DNA of 64,000 nt from positions 216,062 to 280,061 of the forward strand of contig JAACJM010000112.1 of the NCBI GenBank assembly GCA_013368315.1, read 5' to 3'. Within the stretch, counting starts at the first letter, position 1. Each line of letters starts with the position of its first letter. Positions 56,235 to 64,000 of this stretch are shown in pieces. The stretch comes from Tetrapyrgos nigripes (Eukaryota; Basidiomycota; Agaricomycetes; Agaricales; Campanellaceae). A program made the translations under genes and the position numbers. The notes below the pieces were generated by a model. That model was not told the origin of the DNA. It made no database searches and saw only the letters and a list, made by a program, of their open reading frames with translations.

Positions 56235-56609
56235 ATGGCCATCAAGGTCAAGCCACTCGCCGGTTTGAACCTCCTCCACTTCACGACTTCGAGGACGACA
56301 TGTTCAGCACATTATCAAGACGATCCCAATCCCGATAAATTGAAGGCATTGATGAAGTATGTGCAGAGAGACCCAGTCACCTTATGGCAGTGGCTGATGG
56401 AAGATCACTACGATTGGCGGACTAAGCAGGGGCGAGAGAAGATGGAATCCGCCGAGTGGTTTATTAAGAGGTGCGAGGAGGCATTGGAAGCCATGCACGT
56501 CCCGGAGAGTGTTGTCCCACATCAAGAAAACGAGGTTGGATTCTTCCTTGGATCGAGGATGATGGGCAGGTCAAATGGTCCCACTACAGCCCTCGTTCAT
56601 CGTATGTAA
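56235..56609 (+). CDS. Hypothetical protein, about 124 residues
   Basis: Open from ATG at 56235 to TAA at 56607-56609. Contains a Trp-rich region (VTLWQWLMEDHYDWRTK) and a helical, charged C-terminal half. No domain recognised. It is convergent with the minus-strand gene whose stop is at 56748. Upstream, 56010-56230 has a spliced-gene look (GGGACGAAAAC...GAACATAAG), so an earlier exon is possible. Confidence 0.4.
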   Translation: MAIKVKPLAGLNLLHFTTSRTTCSAHYQDDPNPDKLKALMKYVQRDPVTLWQWLMEDHYDWRTKQGREKMESAEWFIKRCEEALEAMHVPESVVPHQENEVGFFLGSRMMGRSNGPTTALVHRM

Positions 56610-56747
56610 GTAGTCAATAAGTATTAATACGATTATCATTACCACCTCGAGGAGTTCCCCCTCTAGCGTTACGGATACGGATACGTATTAACCATCCCCC
56701 CACCCATTGACAATTCCAATTAATATTGACCATTCAACTTGAAAACC

Positions 56748-57799
56748 TTAATCATCGTCTTCCTCTTCGGTACCCAGCGTCTCCACTGGCTCTCCAATTA
56801 TTCTGAGACCCATATGAATCTCCAAACCGACCCACATGTAAATCCGAAATCCCGAGACCACCAAAAGCATCGGCGAGCCCGTCGAGACTGTCTAAAATTG
56901 TCTCCCCCTTGATATGTTGGTGTGAGATTTTGCCAAATTGGACAGAGTGAGAACCAAAATACTGACCGTATCTGATTCTGCTTCGTTAGAATCTCTCTCT
57001 TCCTCCCAAGAAGAACCGGAGGGGTTCAACGCCTCATCAATCTCTGCCCCCAAAAGCTCGACAACCTCCATATCTTCAACGGGGCAGTAACTCATAAAGT
57101 CCGCGATGAAATCGTCCAACAGCGCCATTCCATGGTCACGGGACAAATCTCGTCCTTCAGGGCCCTTCAAGTTCATAAAGAATCTCGTGAAACTTTCGAC
57201 TCCTCGTTGTTCAAAATCGGAGAGGCAAAGATATCCGCAGTCGTCCAATTGCTTTTTGTAGGAACGCATTTCATTCGTGTATGCATAAGTGGGGAAGTCT
57301 TCTAGCTGTTCCAAGGTGATATGAGCGACGACATCCGCGGAAGGTATCCTCCGATATATCAGAGCCTCCCTCGAGTGCTCTGCGAATGCTCGAACGTTCC
57401 GATGAATTCGATTCAAAGGTAGCAGCTGTAATTTGTTTCCCACAGAGACGTCGTAGATGCGTGTCATGTATCCGGACTTGGAAAGATAGCGAGGATTTTT
57501 ATCCTCCGTATCTTCTCCCAACCACCTGGTTTACCAGACGAATATCTCTTCTTCACCTTCACCTGCCAAAAAGCCCGGAATAGAGATTTTGTAGTTGAGA
57601 GAAAGGGCGTCTGTGCCCGACCACTGTACCAGCCCCAGTCAACGTGTGTTACTATCTCCTCGTCGATATCCAGACCGTAAAGTTGTGCTGGAGTGTTTTT
57701 ATACGCTAGATGATCATCTGTGGGAGAACCCAGTGGATGGTCTATAACCCGATAGAGGACAGGATGCGTTCCAGTGGACGACGTGAACCTGAAGGGCAT
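56748..57799 (-). pseudogene. Hypothetical fungal gene resembling DUF7587-type proteins, one frame disruption
   Basis: Starts at ATG 57799 and reads LYRVIDHPLGSP, YSGRAQTPFLSTTKSLFRAF and PGGWEKIRRIKI, the pattern of an uncharacterised fungal domain I tentatively compare with DUF7587 (ADP-ribosyltransferase-like in shape; low certainty). After about 57460 the homologous reading continues in another frame (RIYDVSVGNKLQLLPL, EALIYRRIPSADVVAHIT) to a GT-AG intron (56892-56966) and the last exon 56748-56891 with an acidic end (EEEDDD). I see no intron that reconciles the two frames near 57460, so this is a one-base frameshift in a pseudogene, or an intron I cannot place. Confidence 0.5.
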
Positions 57800-58233
57800 T
57801 GACGAGATGGCGGATGGTAAGAGTTGAGCGGTTCTTCTGCCCTAGCTTTTAAGTGTGGACCTTAAGACGCTATGTTCCCACAGCTTCAATACAGGTAGCG
57901 ATTAAAGGGGTTCAGAGTGGACGTAAGATTGTCTCTGACAGTGACAGGACCGCTTGTTGTTTGTCATATTTCGATGGCGAGCTCGTAAATCTTAATTACA
58001 TGGTTGCTGTATATATGTAGCCCCTGTTTCTGCAATATTTATGTAGTACGTCGTTACGGATGTTTCCCCATCTGTTTGATTGTCCTTGCTTCCCGCTGTC
58101 ATCTAACAGGATAGTCGGAATATACTTATTCTATTGCTGCCTGAGCCTCTCGCTCTCGTGTACCGGGACTCCCAATGACTCAAGGAGATTATTTAACACT
58201 GATAGTCGCCCACAGTCCAAGTACTACTCAGGA
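57800..58233. other. Upstream region of the minus-strand gene, no further gene seen
   Basis: No supported coding sequence. A 58 kb MITE begins at 58234. Confidence 0.4.
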
Positions 58234-58374
58234 GGGGGCATCTGATTTTTCAAGCAACACCTCAAGCAACTGTTGCTTTATGTTGCTTGACGTTGCTTGT
58301 CAGCTTGATTGTTGCTTGACGTTGTTTGACTGTTGCTTGAAAAGTTTGGGGGGTTGTTGAAAAGTTGGTGGCCC
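58234..58374. mobile_element. 141 bp MITE with GTTGCTTGA repeats, TSD CTCAGGA
   Basis: Imperfect inverted ends (GGGGGCATCTGATTTTTCAAGC and the complement of GTTGAAAAGTTGGTGGCCC), flanked by CTCAGGA on both sides (58227-58233 and 58375-58381; the boundary is ambiguous by one base). The interior carries about seven variants of GTTGCTTGA. Confidence 0.6.
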
Positions 58375-58494
58375 CTCAGGAAGTGGCACTAAGGTACGGA
58401 TTATCTCCCACTGATACGGCCGATAGTCGTATAAGTACTTGATAAGCCCCAATTCAGAATGGAATGACCAATTACAGCCTTTATGAAGCAATCT

Positions 58495-59500
58495 CTAGCA
58501 CAGTGGACAAAAGGACAGCTTCTGGCCATCGTTCTCTCTCTTGCAAATCATTGTATCTAAACAAATCTGGTTGGTCAAAAATAACAACAGGCAAAGGATC
58601 TGAAAATGCATCTGTATTGTTGGGAGTGTCACAGCGCCAAATGTATTGGCCAATGTTTTTTGTATTGCAGACAATCGATCCTCCTGGTCAAATGAAGAGC
58701 ATGGAGTATAGGGAAAATAAAACAAAAAAAGTTGAGCCAGTTCTTCATCACTGACACTGGACAACATTTTCAACTGGGCAACAAAAAAACCGAGTTAAGA
58801 CAACAGACAAAAAATTAGACTTGCCTCAAATGTCAATAGTCTCAATATGGTACTCTATATTATCATATTTTACCCACATGCTGACTGGTATAGACTCAAT
58901 AAGCTGAGGCAAGTATTCCACTGATTCAAATGATTTTCGAATGAAGTCAGACACTTCAGAACTCATGAGCCAATGATAACCATCAAGCGCAGGATGAACA
59001 GCAACATACAATATCTTTTCTCCAAGCAGATGACATACACCTTCACCAAGTCGTTGGTCTATGAACAGGCACATTGCGTGATATACATGTGCAGCTGGAC
59101 TTGGCAACAGGGAGCTCTTGGTAACAGCAACGTTTTTGGTTATGAAGTTCAACGCAATGAATTGAGTGCGGAATTTTTTGGCTTGCTTTGCAGGTGCAGA
59201 GAAGTCAAGACGACAGTGTATATTGTACAGGGGAATTACAATCAAACGTTGTAGTACTTGACATAGATTTTCGGCAGTAAGAGCTAGGAATAAAGGCCTT
59301 GCAGCAGCAGCTTGGCGAAGACAACCAGGGAGAGAAATGGCAGTACGAACGAGACTGACTGTCACAGAACTTCATGGAATGCGAGAGAAGAAAATGATGT
59401 CATACGGAGATTCCCTTACAGATTCAAACTCCCCTTGGCTGAGTCGGCAGCTCCAACGGTTCGACACTCCCTCCTCCTAGACCTTCGGTCTGGAGCTGGG
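58495..59500 (-). pseudogene. Unrecognised protein family U, copy B
   Basis: Related to 39411-40170. The main frame, 59365-58826, begins at GTG where copy A has ATG, and has SAPAKQAKKFRTQF, LLPSPAAHVYHAMCLFIDQR, GEGVCHLLGEKILYVAVHP and SSEVSDFIRKSFESVE, ending in TGA at 58826. A further open segment (58773-58495) begins KMLSSVSDEELAQLF and may be a second exon; a GC donor-like site (GAG|GCAAGT) follows the TGA. No domain recognised, no function proposed. It ends at the upstream block shared with copy A near 59490. Confidence 0.5.
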
Positions 59501-59519
59501 GATTCCTTTCTTTTGCTCA

Positions 59520-59879
59520 GTTTTACTTTTTCTCTGATTTCTAGTATTACTGTTTCTCTTATTTCTGGTATCACTTTTCTTGCATTTCATTCTCTCCAAC
59601 TCTTGTCTGCATATTTACTACTGTCTGTGCATGTACCTCTGCCCATGCCTGGACTGTATCCTTTGCATTGAGACCCACATCCTCTGTCTCTGTGCTGCCT
59701 TATAGCGCTTCAAGGTGGTAGACAGTCTACCCTGGTCTTCTCCAGGACATTGCCCCTATTGCCTTGTTGCTTGCCCCACCGAATCAGGAATTGATTCCAC
59801 GGTTAGCTACTTCGCGCATCATTTATTGATATAAAAGTCTCAGTAGCTAGTCCAGTAGCAGTATAACCTATCTATCTAT
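59520..59879 (+). mobile_element. 3' UTR fragment of LINE family 2 (5'-truncated copy)
   Basis: Shares with 61790-62128 the order GAGAC...CTGTCTCTGTG...CTTCA(G/A)(T/G)GTGGTAGAC and CTTGCCCC. Contains a 7 bp stem hairpin GGTAGAC/GTCTACC at 59717-59731, a second hairpin CCTGG/CCAGG at 59731-59746, and a CTAT-type tail. It directly precedes the next LINE copy. Confidence 0.55.
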
Positions 59880-61740
59880 TTAGATCTCTCTGACCCAAAT
59901 AACTATCATGCAATCGCTCTCAAAAGCTGCTTCCTTAGGTTTGGCACCCTTCTCATCCTCCAACAACTCACAAAGGCTGCTGAGATGGACAATCTCATTC
60001 CCCCAACACAAAACAGTTTCCATGCCAGGCACCGCACACATAACAATGTGTTCATACTGCACTCTCTCATTGAGTGTGCCCACAAAAATAATGAAACCCT
60101 CTATGTCACCTTTGTCGACATCTCTAATGCCCTCCCCTCCACCAACCACAACACTCTCTGGAACCACCTCGAGGATTTAGGTCTAACTGGCAAGTATTAT
60201 GACTGTTTGAGATTGCTTTACTCCAATATGTGTTACCGCCTTGTCCTTGCAAGGAATCCTCTGACAACTTCAAGTCCAGCTCCGGAGTTCTCATGGGCGA
60301 CCCTGCTTCCCCTATGCTGTGGAATTTATACCTTTCCACTTTCTCTCTACCCTCCCATAAACATGATATCTCTCTCAATGGCACCACAATCTCTCACTTA
60401 GAACATGCTGAGAATATGATAATCATCTCCTGCTCTGCAGTGGGTCTTCAACATCACCTCGATGCCCTACAATGATGGTGCTTTGACAACTTTCTGACTC
60501 TCAGCCCCTCGAAGTTGGAAGTCATGATATTTGGGGACACCCGCCCCCGAGTCACTGAACTCAACATTATTGAATATCTTGTTGGTACATTTGACCCTTC
60601 TCCTCCCCACTTCATTGTCAATGGCCACACTCTACATATCACCGATCATTTCAAATATGTCGGTATTGCATTCTGTTCAGTTAAGAACGACATCTTTGCA
60701 ATTGTTTATGATGAGAATTCAAAAGCGGCTACTGTTTCCTCTCACGGAATCCTTGCACTGAACGCCTCGTTGGCACAGGCCGCCTCCCTCCCAAATCTGC
60801 AAAACAACTCTACACTGCCCTCGTCAACTGCCACCTTATTTTTCGCTGTGAGGTAGTCCTTGACATCACTGACTCAGCTGTTCACCACCTCGAAAAAGTC
60901 CAACACACCTTCTTCTGTCATATTCTTGGTCTCTCAGACAACTCAATCCTCACTCCCCTGTACACTGAGACTGGTATACATCCCATCCATGTTCGCTGTG
61001 CTGTCTTAGCTCTATCATACCTCAGATATTTAGTTGAACTCCCTCGCAATAAGCTTGCCCATGTTGCCCTCCAAAGTCTCCTCCTTCTCCATTCCTGTAA
61101 TACACCTTGCTGGCTCTCTAACCTTGACTATGTCATATGCCATCTTCCCCATCCTCCTGACAAACCCCCTCTATCTTTGCCCCAAAAAATAATCCCTCAC
61201 TCCCTCCAACATGACTGACCTCATCAAATAGGTCAATGATTCCTCCAGCAAATTCCTTCTCAGTCAGATTAATAACTTCAGCCACCTGAGCCTCCTACAC
61301 AGTCAACTGGAACCTGTTGACCCTGACTCTGACTCTACCCCTTCATCTCTAGTTGTATTTTTCTGCCATTACTTACACTGTGTTCCTAAACATTGTCATC
61401 ATAAATCACTCACTCGCCTTTTATGTGGTAACATTTCCCCTTGGGTGTTTTGCTGCTCTCCAGGCAGAACTCATCGTCAATGATCTGCTGATTCTGCAAT
61501 ACATCTTACGAAATACCAGAGCATGTTCTCATAACAGTGTAACCACGTTCCACAAATCACCTATATCCACTCTACATTTCTCTCATCCATTAACCTCGAT
61601 CCCCTCGCCTCTCAGTCTAATGGTCACACCCTCAAGCTCCTGAAGTGCTGGATATTCAATTGGAATTTGGTTGCCACTACCGCTGCCTTTATCCACAATG
61701 TATTCATCATTTGGAAAGATAGATGGGTAACCTAAGGATT
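59880..61740 (+). pseudogene. Non-LTR retrotransposon family 2, RT to C terminus, decayed
   Basis: 5'-truncated at 59880, opening inside the RT (DPNNYHAIAL). Further landmarks: NSFHARHRTHNNVFILH, LYVTFVDISNALPSTNH and GDPASPMLWNLYLS, with frameshifts between. The catalytic box reads HAEN (EHAENMIII, near 60405) where an active enzyme has (Y/Q)ADD, so both Asp are lost. The C-terminal region (LDITDSAVHHLEKVQHTFF, CHILGLSDNSILTPLY) continues past 60900 with stops. No endonuclease segment is present. Different family from the LINE at 16.5-19.9 kb. Confidence 0.75.
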
Positions 61741-62128
61741 GACGAGCTGTGGTCAGACGAGCGGGAATAGTTCAGTATCTGTCTCCTCTAGTTCCTTATT
61801 TATTATCTCATAGATAGTCCCTCTCATCTGCGTCTTGGATTTCAATCTCTTCTATATCTATATTACTACTTACTAATGTGTCTTAGTGTGCCGTGTCATA
61901 TGCCTTTATCTCTTCACCTATAACGTCTCCGCTCCTTCATGTTGAGACTGCATCATACTGTCTCTGTGTCGTACTAGTGCTTCAGTGTGGTAGACGCCCT
62001 ACCCTGCTGCGAGGACAATTCGCCCTACTGCACTGTTGCTTGCCCCGCAGTTACCCATTGGGTCCACATAGTAGTCCTTGTAGCTAGTACGGTGCGGCAT
62101 ATAAATTCATTCATTCATTCATTCACAT
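61741..62128 (+). mobile_element. 3' UTR and (ATTC)n tail of LINE family 2
   Basis: Contains the conserved stem GGTAG/CTACC (61989-62003) and ends in (ATTC)n at 62104-62124, a simple-repeat tail typical of LINE 3' ends. Confidence 0.6.
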
Positions 62129-63531
62129 ATGACGTCTCGATCCACTGGGGTTGATTCCCTCTTAATGCATGAGATCTCTTTGAAACCTTTTCAATATGGC
62201 TACATTTTTATTTCTTGCTGACTGCTTTCTTTGACTGACATTGCTAGCAGCTTCGAATTCTTCCTAGTGCCTCGGGAAGAATTGCCTCCGCTCAATGTCC
62301 TATTTCAATTTCTCTTTGCTCCCATGCCGATCACATCTGTTTGTACCTGCTCGCACTGCTCAGTCTCGTCCAGTCATTCATCACAAAGCGAGCGAGAGCA
62401 TCTGGCTCAATTGGAGAAAGTAACAACGCTGACTCGAAGGAGAATGGCAAGGGAAAAATAGAAGAAAGCACCATGTCTAGAGAAGCTGAGTCAGAAGAAG
62501 ACAATGAAGAGTTGGAAAAGCTTGTATGCAATGAAAGGGTGCGGCAAGTATGAGGCCCCAGGGTTTACCTTGAACCAAATAGTCAGTAAATTGTATTTTC
62601 ACTTCTTGTACAAACAGCTGGTGGTTCTATGTAGGTGGTTGATGAAGATAGGATGCAGATCTGGCAACAATGAGATGAAGAAGACAAAGTGAAAGTGCAT
62701 GAATTGAATAGTGACAAACAGCAAAGAAAGTGAAGGAAAAGAGAAGGAATAAGGAACATGAAACACATAGAAAAAGTCCCTGGTATATACAAAGCTAGAA
62801 GCCCCGAATTAAAAAATCGTTTACTACCCGTACCCCGGAAATGAAAAATCAATCAGAAGTGAAAAAATCGAGAAATTCTCTTCGTATCTCCTGCGTCCCT
62901 TCGTTCCCGGTGGTCAGAATCCTGTAGTAGTTATCTATAGGGTCTATCTACACTACTATGTACTTTTCATGAGGCAGGAAAATGCTGAGCATTTGCCAGA
63001 TGCCAAAATACCTAGAAAATGAAGAATCCGCGAGCGCGACAGTAGTGAAAACGGCTTGAACAAAGTCTTTTCATCTTAGGAATTGTTGGGGCCTGGTGCA
63101 ACACTCCAGAGTAGCAGATAGTATTGTTACTGGAGCTTTTCGAGACCAGGAATGGTGTGTTATGCATTCTTATCTTGCGAGAGAGGTCAAAGTGAAAAGG
63201 CATCTATCGACGCCTGCTTTTTGGTGTGTCACACGCGGGTCACATTTTTCACTTCTGCGCCAATATCCTCTCTTTCGTCGGGCCTCTACGGCTTCGAAAA
63301 GACATCATCGGGAAACTCAAGAAAGTAGATGAATCGAAGGAGTAGGTTACATAGTAGATGTGTGTAAAATTCCTAGAGCAACGGATAAGAATTAACAAAG
63401 TCTCTCTATATCGACATTTTCTTTTTCACTTCCGGGTAGTATAGTGAAGCGTTGAAGAGCGCAGAAAAGCATCCGATGGAAGAGGGAGGATCGATGACAC
63501 ATGCTTGGGAATGCATCGGGGAACGAGATGA
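62129..63531. other. Stretch with no supported gene
   Basis: Short frames only (for example 62231-62461 and 62341-62553, the latter Glu/Ser-rich), with no recognisable domain or consistent splicing. Confidence 0.4.
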
Positions 63532-63590
63532 CATAGCCACAGGCAGAAACCGAGTGTAAAGAACTCAGCCTCATTCTTCGGCCTCGTAAT
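63532..63590 (+). repeat. Dispersed terminal repeat R1, copy d
   Basis: Matches 42532-42590 almost exactly; ends GGCCTCGTAAT. Confidence 0.65.
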
Positions 63591-63820
63591 ACCCTTCAGT
63601 GTCTCCCCTCCCTCCAATCTCAATCTCAATCTCTTCCTCCCCTGTCTCCCTTCCCTTGCTCATCTCCTTCTCTTCTACACTATCCTCCACCCTCCTCCTC
63701 CCCCCCCCTCTTCCCCTCCCCCCTCTTCCCCCTCCCCCCTCTCACATATAGCTCTCATCCTCCGTTCCCCCAAATCCCAATTCCTTCTCCCCCCCGCCCC
63801 CCCCCTTGTCCGTCTCCTTC
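63591..63820 (+). other. Pyrimidine-rich low-complexity tract
   Basis: Long runs of CCTCTTCCC and poly-C on the plus strand. No gene. Such tracts occur in fungal promoters, but nothing downstream is visible to support that. Confidence 0.5.
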
Positions 63821-63971
63821 GCTATGACCATAACCATCTCATCATCGTGATATCAGTACCCATGTCATGCCCCCCCTCCCCATTAATAATAACATTGTTC
63901 CAAAGAAACGTTAACCTCTGATCCCTCAGATCAGCAGTAACCGTAGAGCATGCGATGCCAGAATTCCAGTT

Positions 63972-64000
63972 GGTAGTTTGGTCGAGTGGTAGTGACGGTT
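63972..64000 (+). tRNA. Possible 5' part of a tRNA gene, cut by the window edge
   Basis: GGTAGTTTGGTCGAGTGGTAG has the A-box pattern TGGTCGAGTGG at the right distance after a 7-base acceptor segment, and GTC/GAC can form part of a D-stem. The anticodon and T-arm lie outside, so identity cannot be read. Confidence 0.3.

Noticed and set aside
1..64000. CRISPR array or prokaryotic operon
   Set aside because: No regularly spaced direct repeats with unique spacers; the intron-rich genes are eukaryotic.

Overview
The window looks like nuclear DNA of a filamentous basidiomycete, most likely an agaricomycete. The evidence is intron-rich genes with 46-86 bp GT-AG introns, secreted GMC-oxidoreductase and alpha/beta-hydrolase genes of agaricomycete type, and a dense mix of fungal transposable elements (Ty3 and Ty1 retrotransposons, a Tad/L1-like LINE, DIRS, Helitron, Tc1/mariner, hAT, PIF/Harbinger and many foldback/MITE-type elements). 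This is a repeat-rich region with a few host genes set between nested insertions.

Layout. 0.4-3.5 kb: a degenerate, heavily spliced gene of unknown function. 4.3 kb: a tRNA-like Pol III unit. 4.6-8.1 kb: a decayed Ty3/gypsy pol on the minus strand. 9-12.4 kb: gene-poor repeats. 12.4-15.0 kb: an intact 13-exon secreted GMC oxidoreductase, flanked by an inverted-repeat element on each side (11.6-12.0 and 15.1-16.0 kb). 16-19.9 kb: a DIRS RNase H scrap, then a LINE carrying a solo LTR (TSD GAGAT) and a hAT MITE (TSD GTGCCAGG). 21.2-25.6 kb: a truncated Helitron on the minus strand carrying a solo LTR (TSD AATTC). 29.3-31.5 kb: two spliced minus-strand genes. 31.8-33.4 kb: an intact-looking Tc1/mariner inserted in another LTR of the same family. 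35.7-42.4 kb: a PIF/Harbinger candidate with an intact Myb-like accessory gene and a transposase gene split by two opposite-facing solo LTRs 29 bp apart; a hAT deletion derivative (TSD TGTCATCC) and a 700 bp foldback lie inside the same span. 44.6-47.1 kb: an intact 9-exon GPI-type alpha/beta hydrolase between two copies of a 131 bp MITE. 48.3-55.4 kb: a young full-length Ty1/copia element (LTRs about 99% identical, TSD GTTAG, primer site matching the anticodon region of initiator tRNA-Met). 56.2-57.8 kb: two convergent small genes. 58.5-59.5 kb: an unrecognised protein family that also occurs at 39.4-40.2 kb. 59.5-62.1 kb: two pieces of a second LINE family with conserved 3'-end hairpins. The right edge may enter a tRNA gene.

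The element genes share one decay pattern: the premature stops I placed in reading frames are almost all TGA, mostly at positions where family members carry Arg, as expected from CGA to TGA (CpG) transition. The two best host genes have open spliced frames that end in TAA.
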